This document shows positions 23,540 through 34,861 of a stretch of 64,000 bases of DNA, piece by piece. Within the stretch, counting starts at the first letter, position 1. Each line of letters starts with the position of its first letter. The notes beneath the pieces are model-generated. The model did no database searches, was not told where the DNA came from, and saw only the letters and a list, made by a program, of their open reading frames with translations. Origin of the DNA: Ananas comosus (Eukaryota; Streptophyta; Magnoliopsida; Poales; Bromeliaceae); assembly GCF_001540865.1 (NCBI RefSeq), contig NC_033641.1, forward strand, positions 8,326,951 to 8,390,950, given 5' to 3'. The position numbers and the translations under genes were made by a program.

Positions 23540-24391
23540 CAAACCAACACTTGGAACTTTCCTGCATTTTCTGAGGCGCAACTCCGCAATCATTTTCTTT
23601 GTGAAGAATCTACTTCACGAGAAGATTACTCTCATCTTTCCTTTCCTCACCGCCTCGCCCACTTTTTACTAACTAAAGTAGTTCTTCCTCGCGACGGTCA
23701 CCACACCGCTGTTCAAAAAATGGATCTTTTTCTACTTCATCATCTATTTGCGGGGATCCGGGTAAATTTGGGGTATATCATCATTCGCCACATGGCCGTC
23801 GCCATTTCTCATCCCTCGCGCTCACTTCCATATGGCTCTTTGCTCACCGCTGTTCTCGAGTTCATGTCATTTGATCTTTCTGACGTAAGGCCGATGAAGT
23901 ACCCCACTGCCATTTCTACAGCCACTTTCTCCACTCTCGGCTTCAAGAAAAATCGTCATGGCATTTGGGTAAGGAAACATGTAATTGATTCGCCTAGCGA
24001 GCATGGTGACGACATTGACGACGCCGAGGATGATCCTATGCCTTATGAGCCGCCCCCTCGAGCACCTCCTCCACCGGTTGAGCCGCCGCCACGAGCATCT
24101 CCTCTACCATTTGAGCCACCCCCTGCTGTGCCTCCGCCCTATGTTCCTCTACCTATGGATTTTCAAAACTAGGTTTTTGATCGACTTGATAGGATGGAAG
24201 ACCATATGCATGCTCTCCAGACGGATGTTTCCGGCATCAAGGCATACATGGACTCTATCTTTGGACCTTCTAGTGCCTTCTATGCCGCGTATGGACCCCA
24301 CGTTGATCGACCATCATCCTCCTCTATGCCTCCACCAGTTCCGCCTACGGATCATGAGGACGATGAAGAGGATGACGATGATGATGATTAG
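23540..24391 (+). pseudogene. Retrotransposon-associated ORF remnant ('putative plant transposon protein' type)
   Basis: An open frame after the N reads HRLAHFLLTKVVLPR, MDLFLLHHLFAGIRVNLGYI and LPYGSLLTAVLEFMSF. This is the pattern of the plant transposon-associated domain found in many retrotransposon ORFs. It continues with a proline-rich segment (PPPRAPPPPVEPPP), then in the same frame VFDRLDRMEDHMHALQTDV and an acidic tail (DEEDDDDDD). A TAG at 24170-24172 interrupts the frame, so about 280 codons remain as two pieces. The 5' part is missing at the N. Family identification is by motif memory only. Confidence 0.65.
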
Positions 24392-25239
24392 CTTATGTTT
24401 CTACCACTTTTTGCTAGTCTCCTTTTATGCTTTTTTTTTGTGATGACAAAGGGGGAGAACGTGCTATGTGATAAACTATGCTATGCTTGTGGTTTATTAT
24501 GTTATGGTTTATTATGCTCCTTATGGTTTATTATGTTATGGTTTATTATGCTCCTTATGTTTTATTATGTTAGGCTATGTGAATCTCGTTTATATTTTGA
24601 CATTTGCCTACATGATTGCTTACTTCTTTTATTGTGATATATGCTATGCCTATGATTGTGTTTTATGCTTGTTAAATATATGCATATATTTAGGGGGAGT
24701 ATTCTATTTTTTTTGCTCTCTACTCATTTGAATATTATATCACATTATTTGTCATCATCAAAAAGGGAGAGATTGTTGGCCCAGTGGCCTTAATCGTCTA
24801 TTAGATTTTGATGATAACAAATAATCACGATTATTGGACTAATCTTTTATCTTGAGTCTTGTGTTTTAGATCTCTCTATCTTCAAAAAGGATTCAAGATG
24901 GCCAATATTCTAGCACCAAGCTTCACCACTTGAAACTGTGTTTGCTTCTTTTGTCAAATAGACAAACTCACTCTCTCCATTCTTAATTTGATTAATATTA
25001 TGCTTTATATTTAGAGTGAGAAACTTTGAGCTAAGTTTTATCACCTTATAGATCACTTAAACAAATTTTTAAATTTATGATTAAGTAAAAAGGACTTTTA
25101 AATATTCAAAAATTGCTCAAACTCTGTGTTCTGTAAAGTTGCAAATTTTGGACCCTGTTCTGGGCGCCCTAAAGTGGATCCGAATCTTTTGAGACCTTTT
25201 GGATCCTGCCTGTTTGCTGTTCGGGTGATCCACACCATA
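24392..25239 (+). mobile_element. 3' part of a retrotransposon with polypurine tract and LTR start
   Basis: Downstream of the ORF remnant come ACAAAGGGGGAGAACG (about 24447), tandem GGTTTATTATG(C/T)TCCTTATG words, and AAAAAGGGAGAGAT directly before TGTTGGCCCAGTGG at 24774. The last is a polypurine tract followed by a TG start, as expected for a 3' LTR. The LTR's own end is not identifiable before the right inverted repeat of the surrounding element. Confidence 0.5.
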
Positions 25240-25369
25240 CTGGGTTGTACCCGGTTACAACCCGGTTTGGTGGGGAAACACTTGTTCCCACCAAACTTTT
25301 TTTCTTGTTGGGTATAAAGGGGAGGATATCCCCCTTTTATCCCCCTTTATACCCGAACCAAACGGGAGT

Positions 25370-26587
25370 GTTAAAGCTTTATAATTCTCTCATTTTAGGC
25401 ACCCATATGTCAAGACACCAGTTTGTTATTATTATAAAACTTTAAAAAAACGCAAACTATTCATGATTATTAATCAAAACGACCATTATCAATAGTCACA
25501 ATTTTGTAATAATGTAATTCTTATTATTTTGAATATCATTTTTATGAATGTAAACTGGATTAATATATACAAAATATTAGTATATTGCTAATATTGTACT
25601 TATCTATAAAATATATATTAAGTTACAGCTCATGTAATGTTGTTCATCTATTTTGTCATCTTTTCTTATGTGAGTAAGAGAATCTGAAATTGATTAAAAA
25701 AACTAATAAATCAAGACTTGGCATAGCTTAAAGGCTAGAGCGTGTTTAATTATGTAACTTTAAACTTGGCATATTTTAATATTAAAAATTTAAATTTAAA
25801 TTTCTTCAAATGAAAAATTCTAAATATCTCAAAATCAAAATAAAAAAATTTAAGTTGAAATAAAAATTAGAGTACATCTTAAAATTTGAATTTTTCAATC
25901 AAATTTCAAACTTTAAAATAAAATTTCAAATTCTGATTTGTATTGGTTAGTTAAAATTTTTAATTATAAACTTAATTCTAATTTAAATTCAAATAATTTG
26001 AATTCTTATCTTGTTGAACAAAGTAAAACGTGAAAGTTAGAAAACACCAAAATATGAAATAAAAAATAAAACGCAAGTATGGCGGCTGACATTACGGATT
26101 GTCGTTAATTTAACGACTTCTTTTTTAGACGGTGTGAGAACAGTAATTCATAATGATAACTTTTGAATTTTTTTTAAAAAAAAAAGAACCAAAATAAAAA
26201 ATATGTTGCATAAGGTTAGAGATCAACGGGTGCATTTTAATCATTAACTAAAATATCGTATGAATTCGTCAATACTCGTTAAAAATAAGGAGAGACCTTC
26301 TTTGATTGTTGTGCTTTTATCGTTTTATAAAATTGTATAGATGCGAACACGCCAATACATGGTTTGATGCAGCTAAGTACAGGAGTATGTTCATCGCCTA
26401 TTCTATTGTCCCGAGCTTTGAATGAGATTTCGACTATCATTAGTAAGAGCATAAATGTTACACCGGGCACAATCTTGTCTTGATATTGTGTTTTGAACCG
26501 TTGGGTAGTATGGAGGGGCAAGAGGATGCCCGACGAACGTCATATCATCTTTACGTAATCATACATAGGGCTGCCCGATGTGTCCCT
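25370..26587. other. Non-coding, no gene seen
   Basis: AT-rich with AATTTAAATTTC words near 25780-25990, probably old MITE interior. No exon seen. Confidence 0.4.
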
Positions 26588-26735
26588 ACGAGCAAAAATG
26601 GCAGAAGGATTGATAGGTTGGTACCTGGTTCCAAGTTCGAATTCTAGATTGATTCATTATTTCAAGTAAGTTTATTTCTAAATGAATAAACGAGCGGGCA
26701 GTTAACATGCTACTCCTATCTACTCAAAAAAACAA
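26588..26735 (+). mobile_element. tRNA-derived SINE, older copy
   Basis: Shares GGTTGGTACC, AAGTTCGAATTCTAG (B box), TTGATTCAT, AAGTAAGTTTATTTCTAAAT, AATAAACGA and the CGGGCAG...ATGCTAC tail with the SINE at 9390-9540, followed by CAAAAAAAC. Target duplications were not resolved. Confidence 0.7.
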
Positions 26736-26745
26736 ATTATCATAG

Positions 26746-26998
26746 GTTGCGTTTGGAGATGCTGGAAAGATTAAGTCATGTGCGTATGAGAAAGTACATA
26801 AAAAAATTCATCAGTTATTTCTGTTATATAAGTATTGCGTTCAGCCCATATCCTGATGAGTCGGTTACGATATATCTTTCTGCGCTCGCCAACGCGAGAG
26901 TCGCAAAAGCATAATCTCTATTCATAATTTACCTGTGCCCATATCTCATTTTATCTGATTAGCGATTAGATAAACCTCAATTACCAAACTAAGCCTTA
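26746..26998 (+). mobile_element. MITE family 1, copy 3
   Basis: Ends GGTTGCGTTTGGAGATGC and ATTACCAAACTAAGCC. The inside carries CTGATGAGTCGGTTACGATA and GCAAAAGCATAATCTC as in the other copies. Confidence 0.65.
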
Positions 26999-27174
26999 GG
27001 AGTTCTATCAACCCTACTTTTACTCTCAATCTTTACCACGAAAGGTATTGTAATCTTATGTTTAAGAATGGTATATTGCTTTTTGCCAACTTCGATTTGT
27101 TGCGAGAAATATCGTGAAGTATAAGCTGGTTCTTTTTTTATTTCCTGACTGGTTTTGGCATGCAGGAACTTATC

Positions 27175-27790
27175 ACATCCAATTGCGCATATCTAGCAGT
27201 TTCTAGTGTTAGGTTTTTAAGGTAAAATGATGCATATATATTCCAGTAGGTTGCTTGCGCTTTCAACCTTACTATGTATTAGTTGATTTTGCGTCGCAGC
27301 GTAATCTTATTTCAAATTGGTTTTTTGGATTGCGATTATGCTTAATTTTGGACACTATTAGCTTCTCATGAGCTTTCACATTGCGACAAAGGCTACAGAA
27401 GCTAATGAAGAAGTGGATGGACAAGCAAGGTTAATTGCTGCGTAAGGACCTCAAAGAAATTCGCAAACTGGAGTCGTAAGCACGCAAAAGAGGGTCCATA
27501 TGTTAGTTTCACTTATAAGTAAGAACAAAAGGTAGGGCCTCCGTTTTCCAGAAGCACTATTAAAAATTTGGTTGGAAGGTGCCGCGTACACTTTGCCTTT
27601 GATAGGCACGGACGTGACGAGGCCGTTCTCGAGTAGTATTCCGAGAAGATTTTTGTCGCGGCTCTCATCGAGGAAATTCCTTCACACAATTGTGCTTTGC
27701 TGTTTGAAAGTGGAGTTGGTGATGAATATTAGGAGCACTCAGAGATGTGTTTTTCATGCACTTATAATAGCAATGCTTTTTAGAGCCTTG
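27175..27790 (+). pseudogene. Unrecognised exon-like segments with a stop
   Basis: Three stretches are framed by plausible splice signals. 27176-27221 follows TTTGGCATGCAG, reads ELITSNCAYLAVSSV and ends at GTAAAA. 27360-27429 reads MSFHIATKATEANEEVDGQA and ends at GTTAAT. From about 27552, after TTTTCCAG, the frame reads STIKNLVGRCRVHFAFDRHG, RDEAVLE, a TAG (near 27635), then YSEKIFVAALIEEIPSHNCA, LLFESGVGDEY and a stop. The last frame has real-gene character, but the phase between the first two pieces does not fit and a stop breaks the third. I do not recognise the family. A gene fragment or decayed gene is the best reading; a second open frame overlaps it (27572-27817). Confidence 0.35.
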
Positions 27791-27879
27791 ACCTCGATTG
27801 TTTACAGCCCAGAGTAATGTAATTAACCAGGACATAAGGCATTGGTATAATAATGAAAAGTAATTGTGTTCTGTTGTAA

Positions 27880-28372
27880 TAATTTTGTTTGAAGATCTGA
27901 AAATTTACTGATGACTAGATGCCGTTTAAGCTAGGTGTAACTACAAGTGACAATTTCACTCCTCCATCAATTATTTCATATTTTTACATTGTACATGCAA
28001 GTGCAGTGAACAAGGTAAGAAAAGATAATCGGAAACGGGGAAAAGAAAAACACCGGAAATATATAACAAAGACCGAAATAAAGAAAAAATTCCCAGAATA
28101 AAACCAAAAGGAAAAAAGAAAAAAAGGATGTCGAAAGAGACAACCTACAGGCTAATCAAAGGATGATTATAGTTGCAAGAATTTATTCAGCAAATCCCTT
28201 CTTTATAGCTCTCTTTAGAAGCAGTTACTTGATCCCTTCGACGAATGTGACGGACAAGTTGCATGTGAGACACTAATTGCTATACACTTCCCAGCATAAC
28301 CGCGATCAATATGGCAACTTTAAAAAGATAGAAGAGGACCGCTCTTTGAAAATCTAGAATTTAAATCTTCTC
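27880..28372. other. Non-coding up to an assembly gap
   Basis: No supported exon; purine-rich run near 28010-28130. An N run of 25 follows at about 28373-28397. Confidence 0.4.
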
Positions 28373-28397
28373 NNNNNNNNNNNNNNNNNNNNNNNNN

Positions 28398-28454
28398 GGA
28401 ACACTTGTTCCCACCCGGGGGTGGAACAACTTGTTCCACCCCCTGGTACAAGGC

Positions 28455-28500
<46 letters not shown>

Positions 28501-28998
28501 GTGTTTTATTTTAAATTTAAATATAAATTTTTAAAATTTATAAATTTAAAATTAAAATTTATAAATTAAAATTTTTAATTTTTAAAGTTTAAATTTTAAA
28601 TTTGATATTTTTAGTTTTTAAATTTTATAAATTTGTTATTTTATATCTTTGAATTTTAATTTGGTTTTAACTTTGAAATTTAAAATTAAATTATTGAAAA
28701 TTTAAAATTTAATTTTAAAATTTAAAACTTAAAACTTTAGGACTTTAATTTAAAATTATATATTTAAAATTTAAAAATATAATTTCAATTATAGGGGTAA
28801 TATTATTATTTTCTATTTATAACTACTAACTATTCCTCTTATTCCCAAAAACCATCCAAACGCAATTTTTCTAGTTCCAGCTTATACTCACAATTTCACC
28901 CAAACAAAAAAATACTCTTGTTCCTACAAAAATCCATACTTGTACCTATCCCCGGTATAACTAGTTCCTACTAATTCCTGAACCAAACGGAGCCATAG
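28398..28998. mobile_element. AT-rich MITE-like element with GA run, left end in a gap
   Basis: Begins inside the TIR-like GGAACACTTGTTCCCACC and CCACCCCCTGGTACAAGGCA, continues with a GA microsatellite and GTGTTTTATTTTAAA as at 23425-23538. It then has about 290 bp of AAATTT/TTTAAA words and ends CCTGAACCAAACGGAGCC. The ends match the GTTTGGTTC(G/A)GG family also seen at 49989-50972. Confidence 0.65.
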
Positions 28999-29275
28999 TA
29001 TATTATAAATATATTTTTATAAAATTTACTTTTTATATATTGATTTTATTAATGTCGCAATATTTTTAAATACATTATTGTGGTTAGAATCTATTAGAAA
29101 ATTTTAATTAATCATAGATTAAATACTTAACTCTGATTAGTTTATGAGATAATTCGATATCTTTGCTCCTTTTATATTATACTGTTGTGATTTTTGAAGT
29201 GACATTTTTTTTATGGCAAAATTGACATTTAACTTAAAATATAAACAGTTTTCTAATTGTGACAAATCAGAAGAN

Positions 29276-29333
<58 letters not shown>
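29276..29333. repeat. Poly-A tract next to an N
   Basis: About 57 consecutive A directly after the N at 29275. Either a homopolymer expansion or a patch junction; it marks the left edge of duplicated segment B. Confidence 0.8.
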
Positions 29334-29337
<4 letters not shown>

Positions 29338-29544
29338 CTAACGCTGTTAAATCTGCCAAAAAATTAAAAATAGTGTATTTAACAATTAACATTGCACTCC
29401 CAAATTAAGTCTAAATTGAATTAGATACTAAATTTAAAATAAAGAATTAAACGAACGACTGAAATATTACAATAGAAAAGAAAATCACTCATATAAAATT
29501 TAAAACAGGTTTGAATTGAGTTAGATGAATCTCAATTATAAATT

Positions 29545-30243
29545 TACTGGCGCCATTTTGTGGCACCACGTGAAAGAGCAGGTTAAGCCACGTGGAAAGA
29601 ACAAAAAAAATCACACACGAAACCATACGTGGTACACCTGGAGTAACCAGAAACACACATAAAACTGAAAAGTGGTGTTAGGTGGAACCGAAGACGTGGA
29701 GTATGACCAAAAACACGATCTGAGAAAACGAGGGAGGTGGCTGAAATATATCCCCACGATAAAAAATAACTGAATAACTGCAAGTAAGATTATTATAAAT
29801 AAACATAACTTGCTTGCATAATGGGTCTTTTCGCGTATAAGAGACTACTGTATTTTCATTTCCTTTAATTTTTCGCAATTACCGCTTTTTTAGGAGTAGT
29901 CTGTTACCATAAATTTAGATTTTCTTGCAGCAGATTTTATTGTTATTTTAGTTTTTTAAGGACTTAGCAGGATAAATTAGCGGTAGAATTCGTTTCTATA
30001 ACAAACCCCTGTTTTCCAAATCCTTTTCGTAAAATAAAGACAAGCTACTCGGCTCATCTTCAGCCGACCGAAGTAATACATACTCGAGTGCTCGAACTCA
30101 GCTGCGCGGATCCCTCTTCAGCCGATCGCTAGATTAGTCTTGGGCGCATTCGAGGGTCACCATCAGGAGCCGACCTTTCTCCGACTCGCTTCCCAAGAGA
30201 GAATTTTGAACGGGTCAACGGTCAGGAAATTTGGCTCGCAGCA
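29545..30243 (+). mobile_element. Solo LTR B
   Basis: About 699 bp aligned with LTR A over its length (CTGGCGCCATTTTGTGGCAC ... GGCTCGCAGCA). The TG start has decayed to TA. AAATT occurs at both edges (…ATAAATT and CAAAATTAAA), a possible 5-bp target duplication. Flanks are homologous to those of LTR A, so the LTR inserted before the segment was duplicated. Confidence 0.7.
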
Positions 30244-30409
30244 AAATTAAAATGATTGGCTGAAATATTATAGTATAAAAAAGTACTTGTGTACCGCTTA
30301 TAAATTGCAACTTGTGATGGATACACTAGCGAGCTCTAACTAAAGATAGAGCTGTGAAGAGTATCTAGACAGTTTCAGAATCGAATCCTAATATGGTATA
30401 AAAAAATCT

Positions 30410-30655
30410 ATGATTTAAAATCTATCAATTTAATATTCTATAGTTTTATTTTTTTCCTTTTTCAGTTCCTACGTTAACATTTTGTTAAAACTTTATCACT
30501 AATTTGACAAAAAAAATTAGTAGAGAGAATAATAAAAAAGAGAAAAATAAAATCACAGAATACTTAAATTGATACACTTTAAATCATAAGGTACTGAAAT
30601 AAAAAAATACAAAATCATGAGAGTGGTACTCACAGTTTTTCCTTTAAAAAAAAAA
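30410..30655. mobile_element. Truncated foldback remnant
   Basis: Contains TCTATAGTTTTATTTTTT at the left and TTGATACACTTTAAATCATA with GTGGTACTCACAGTTTTTCC at the right. This is the arm vocabulary of the family at 1818-2161 and 8614-9047, with the left end missing. Confidence 0.45.
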
Positions 30656-31816
30656 GGCCAATTTGCATAAAAAATCTATTTATTTTGGGCTTTTGCAAAA
30701 TCGGACCACATTTTTCGTTTATGCATATTCGGTCCGTTTTTTCAGCAAACTGACCAAAATACACTTATATCTTTTTCTCTCTCCTCTTTTTTTCTCTCGT
30801 TCTTTTTTTCTTTCTCTTCTCAAAGAGCGGCGGAGACCGAGGCGGAGGCGGAGGTTGACGCGAAGGCGGCCTGCTTCGGTTTTGTCCGACGCATCCTTAC
30901 CCTCGCCCGCACACCCCCCCACCTTCCTCGCCTCTGACACCGCCGAGGCCGCGCTGCGATTTTTTTTTTCCCCTCTCCGACGCTCCTCCACCGCCTCCGA
31001 CGATGACGACTATTTCACACTCTCTCGCCTTTCTCACCCTTTCCCTCTCCCTCTTCTTTCACCTCTTCCGCCGCCATCGACGACGACACTTCTCCGCCGA
31101 CATCAGCGCCGCGGAGGATTTTTTTTTTCCTCTCTGACGACGACGCCTCTCTCGCCCTTCCCCGCCCTTCTCGTCCTCTCCCTCTCCCTTCTCCTCTGCC
31201 GCCTCCGACAACAACGTATCTTCACCGACGCCGACACTGTGGAGGTCAATGCGGCACTGCAACCTCGGAGCGAGGGGTCCATAGCGGTGTCATTGCCGAC
31301 GCCGTGGCTGTTAGTAGAGAGGGTGGCCAAAAAAAACTATAGAAGAAACAAGAAAAAAAAATAAAGATAAGAAATTATAGAAAAAGAATGATGAAGATGA
31401 AATTGCATCATTAACTACAAAAAAAATTATAAGTTGCACTACTTAAGATGTAAACGCAGCTTTAAGATGAAAATTACACTCTTTAAACGAAAATTACACT
31501 CTTTTGGAGATATTTACACTGTTTCTCCTCTTATTGCACTCTTTCAGATGTAAANNNNNNNNNNNNNNNNNNNNNNNNNNNNNNNNNNNNNNNNNNNNNN
31601 NNNNNNNNNNNNNNNNNNNNNNNNNNNNNNNNNNNNNNNNNNNNNNNNNNNNNNNNNNNNNNNNNNNNNNNNNNNNNNNNNNNNNNNNNNNNNNNNNNNN
31701 NNNNNNNNNNNNNNNNNNNNNNNNNNNNNNNNNNNNNNNNNNNNNNNNNNNNNNNNNNNNNNNNNNNNNNNNNNNNNNNNNNNNNNNNNNNNNNNNNNNN
31801 NNNNNNNNNNNNNNNN

Positions 31817-31850
<34 letters not shown>

Positions 31851-31981
31851 AGAGAGAGAGAGAAATGTATAAGGGTATTTTGGTCAGTTTACTGAAAAAG
31901 TGGACCAAATCTGCAAAAATAAAAAAGATGGCCCGGTTTTGTAAAAGCCCAAAATAAGTGAATTTTTTATGCAAATTGGCC
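30656..31981. mobile_element. Mutator-like element with GC-rich interior, assembly gap inside
   Basis: Inverted ends of about 115 bp (GGCCAATTTGCATAAAAAAT... and ...TTTTTTATGCAAATTGGCC). The left interior 30780-31320 is C/G-rich with CCGACGACGA-type repeats. N run 31555-31816. The flanks are A-runs, compatible with a 9-bp duplication but not informative. No transposase is visible. ORFs starting in the terminus and running into the interior (30663-31364 and, minus strand, from 31983) share their first 30 or so residues only because they begin in the same inverted repeat. Confidence 0.7.
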
Positions 31982-32133
31982 AAAAAAATTAATCTGCCAC
32001 GTGTTGATATTGCATTGGATGAAAAGCTGGATGCTGTTACTAATAAAGATAAGATTTATGCGGACACGTCCATGCAACGTACGTATCGTTGATAACTCTC
32101 AACAGAGACCCAATCCTGATCACGTGGAAAAGA

Positions 32134-32469
32134 TGAAAAAAGAAAAAGAAAAAGAAAACTATATTATTTTAATCTAAAATTATGACGAGAATAATTATAC
32201 TAAAGAGTTGAAAGGGTGATTGATCACCGAGTCAGTAGTGCTTATTAAATACCCAAATCAATATTTCTAAGTTGAATTTAGATCAAAGATTCAAAATTTG
32301 GTTGAATGCTAAATTTCAAAAGTATAGAGAATATGATATTTCTAATTTTTTGGTTCTTAAATCAACTCTTTTAATCATTTCTAACATTTTGATTAATACT
32401 ATTATCCTGTGGAGATCACTCAGTCCTAGAGATACTATTCAACTCTAAGAAAAACCGCAATCATTCGGT
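32134..32469. other. Non-coding
   Basis: AT-rich with a short foldback-like motif (GTGATTGATCACCGAGTC ... GGAGATCACTCAGTCC). No gene. Confidence 0.4.
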
Positions 32470-32790
32470 TGGTAGCCGAATTTTCCGACCCTTGATCCGG
32501 TCAAAGATCCTTCTCGGGAAGCGCGTCGGGGTGAAGAACTGCTGCGGATAGTGACCCTCGAAGTTTGCGCCCTTCGACAGATCAAGCGATTCGGCTGACG
32601 AGAGATCGAGCCAACCGGGTCTGAAAATCTTTACTATAAAACTGGTTCGGCTGGAGAAGCCGAATGTATGAACTGTGCAGGGATCAATGTCGACAGAAAA
32701 GCCGAATGGAAGAAGTACACAATAACTGGTTGGCTGAAAGAGCCGAATAAATAAAATACACAATGACTGATCAGCTGAAAGAGTCGAATG

Positions 32791-32833
<43 letters not shown>

Positions 32834-32882
32834 GGTATACAGGCTCTGCAAATATATAGTTTACAACAGAGTGATGCCCGTG
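32470..32882 (-). mobile_element. 3' part of LTR C
   Basis: On the minus strand this aligns with the last third of LTR A: GTCACTATCCGCAGCAGTTC, CGCTTCCCGAGAAGG, GGGTCGGAAAATTCGGCTAC, ending near CCAAC. It contains a TA microsatellite (32793-32830). 32843-32882 is repeated at 37541-37580, where the LTR resumes beyond the CACTA element. Confidence 0.65.
32793..32830. repeat. TA microsatellite
   Basis: Nineteen uninterrupted TA units inside LTR C. Confidence 0.95.
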
Positions 32883-33069
32883 GATTTGGTGGCGACAAAT
32901 GTCGCCACCAAAGCCAAAATTGTCGCCGCCAAAACTGTTTTGGCGGCGACAATTTGTCGCCGCATGCCGCCGCCTATNAGTTGTGATCTGGAGTAATGAT
33001 TCTCTTAAGCATCTTTCCACGCCGAAAATTTTTTCGGAAATAAACTTGAGTTTCCTTAGGATTCAACTA

Positions 33070-34109
33070 ACCCGCTTCACCTTCTCAACATAATCTTCAG
33101 GCAATTGTCTGGTAGTGGCAGGAACTGCCGAGCGTTTAATAATCATATAATTCATATTTGCAAAATTCATTTCAACATGCACAATTAAATAGGAAAAAAC
33201 AGTAGCATACCTTTGAGGAAAAATGTATCATGTGAATCGCGAGCAGGGTGCTACTGGGGCTGGAACAATGAATCAAAGTTCCAACAGCTATAGGAAAAAA
33301 ACAATTACCAAAAACACCATTATAAGTCTGTACTGATAACAACTCAATACAGAATTACAGTTTGTCAAGAAAGTTTTATTTCACTCTTCATTGCAGCTTC
33401 ACTAGATGAGAAACAACTTAAGGTATCGGTAGTTAGGGCATTAGACATAAATAAGAAGGTCAAAGTCCAAATCATTGGATAACAGGAATAAAAAATAACA
33501 GGAACATGTGAGATGTAAAATTATACGGGCTTGCTTTTCTTCTGCATAGTATTACAAAGAGAAACATGTGAATGGTAAGAACACAAAAAGAGAAAGAAGC
33601 AAGTCATTTACTAAATTATTTTGGTTGACTCCGAAGCAAAAGCTGCTTGAACTAATTCTAATAATATTCCCTAATTATTTAGGTCTCCACCAATGCAAAA
33701 AGTATGTTTAAAATAACTCCGATAGAACAATCTTTGCCCACATGCACGCATGTGCGCATGTAGAAGGTGATGACAAGTAATTTTCCGAAGAGGTTAAAAA
33801 GCTTAAGTGGATGAGAGCTGTCCAATGAGCAATATTTCATCAGCTTAATTTTGGATGCAGTATTCAAATCAAACTTGAATGGTGAAGTTTCAATCAAACT
33901 AATAAAAGCAAAAGACAAATGTACCTCAGAACAGGAAGGAACTAATTACCTGCTTTCAACAAAGTTGTTAGTTGGCATCTCCTCAAAGCTGCATCAAGTA
34001 ACTGATGTAAGCAATACGTAACAGAAGTTCTTATAGAAGAAACCAACAAGACATGTTTCATTATCATTTACCCTATTTGGAGGAAGATATTCTGGATTTC
34101 CTCACGAAC
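33070..34109 (-). pseudogene. Captured fragment of cytosolic phenylalanine-tRNA ligase alpha subunit
   Basis: Four exons with introns kept, minus strand: 34109-34072 (VREEIQNIFLQI), 33988-33950 (FEEMPTNNFVES), 33287-33211 (CWNFDSLFQPQ, stop, HPARDSHDTFFLK), 33124 to about 33070 (VPATTRQLPEDYVEKVKR). Phases agree across all three introns. The protein is unmistakably the class II catalytic region of eukaryotic PheRS alpha; in intact proteins the same stretch reads without a stop and has FWNFD where CWNFD is seen here. The TAG at 33253-33251 replaces a glutamine codon. Upstream N-terminal and downstream catalytic exons are absent. It is a dead, intron-bearing DNA-level copy, not a retrocopy. Confidence 0.9.
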
Positions 34110-34861
34110 CTGAAACAAAGTAGTAGAAGCTTTCAACAATCTCCCCAAAATTGCTAACAATTAAAAAATGCTGAGGATATAATGTTCCCCCTGATTTTAA
34201 GCAATCAACTGATTCATCTCGTTTTTGGAAGCCAAAAGTTTTTCTTTGAAGTGAAATATAAAACAAGAGAACTCACAAGAAATCAAAAAAGAGGAGAGAT
34301 TATGAGGTACAAGGTGATTTACAGAACATTATAGGCCAAATTGCTATTTCAGTCCATTTGCAGGGTCATTGAACAAGCCCACAAGTGCTTGATAAATCCA
34401 CTTGGTTTAGATTCCCGTCACAAGATGGATTTGATTGCACGCAATTCAATAGTTAGTGGATTCGGAGATCCAAAACCTAGATTGTCTTTAATCTTAACTT
34501 AGTGGACTTAATTAAAGAACCTAAATCAATTAGTGGATTTAAATATCAAAAGGTTGATATGCCCAGCAGGTTGCGAGTAAGCTTTGAAAGTCACAAGCAT
34601 ATCTATAACTCTATATGGCATCACCACAGTTCATTGATAGGGGTGGGATCCACTTTAGGGAAGTCAACTCATCGAATTTGGGGCGAATTTTGAAAAATTC
34701 GAATCCGAATCCAACTACCAAACTCAAAATTTGAACCCAAATCTGAATCCGAGGGAATTTTAAAAATCAAATTAAAATCCGAATACAACAAAAAATTTGA
34801 AGCCCAAACCCGACAAAAAATATGAATCCGAACCAAAAAACATAAACCCGAACCCAAAAAT

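Larger units (their letters stand above)
23336..25366. mobile_element. TIR element with about 115-bp inverted ends around retrotransposon sequence
   Basis: 23336-23455 (CCCGTTTGGTTCGGGTATAA..., TTTGGTGGGAACAAGTGTT, CCGGGTTGTACC) is the inverse of about 25240-25366. A long GA microsatellite (23470-23522) and an N at 23539 follow the left end. The inside holds a retrotransposon ORF remnant and an LTR start. No clear target duplication is visible. Because related left ends at 28398 run on into AT-rich MITE interior instead, the N may be a false junction; treat the composite as provisional. Confidence 0.5.
29335..32133 (+). repeat. Duplicated segment, copy B (contains solo LTR B and later insertions)
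   Basis: Homologous to 21826-23295. After the LTR and the GCGAGCTCTAACTAAAG region the homology is interrupted at about 30405 by a foldback remnant (30410-30655) and a Mutator-like element (30656-31981). It resumes at GCCACGTGTTGATATTGCAT and ends near GATCACGTGGAAAAGATG. No gene. Confidence 0.75.

Noticed and set aside
22022..30243. One 8-kb LTR retrotransposon with LTRs A and B
   Set aside because: Homology extends far outside the TG..CA ends on both sides and the region between holds unrelated elements and no pol domains in order.
30663..31364. 233-aa plus-strand ORF
   Set aside because: It begins in the terminal repeat of a Mutator-like element and becomes Arg/Ser/Leu low complexity; its N-terminus matches other ORFs only because the terminal repeat is shared.
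33070..34109. Functional phenylalanyl-tRNA synthetase gene
   Set aside because: Only four exons are present, with an in-frame TAG, and no further exons outside; it is enclosed by CACTA subterminal repeats.
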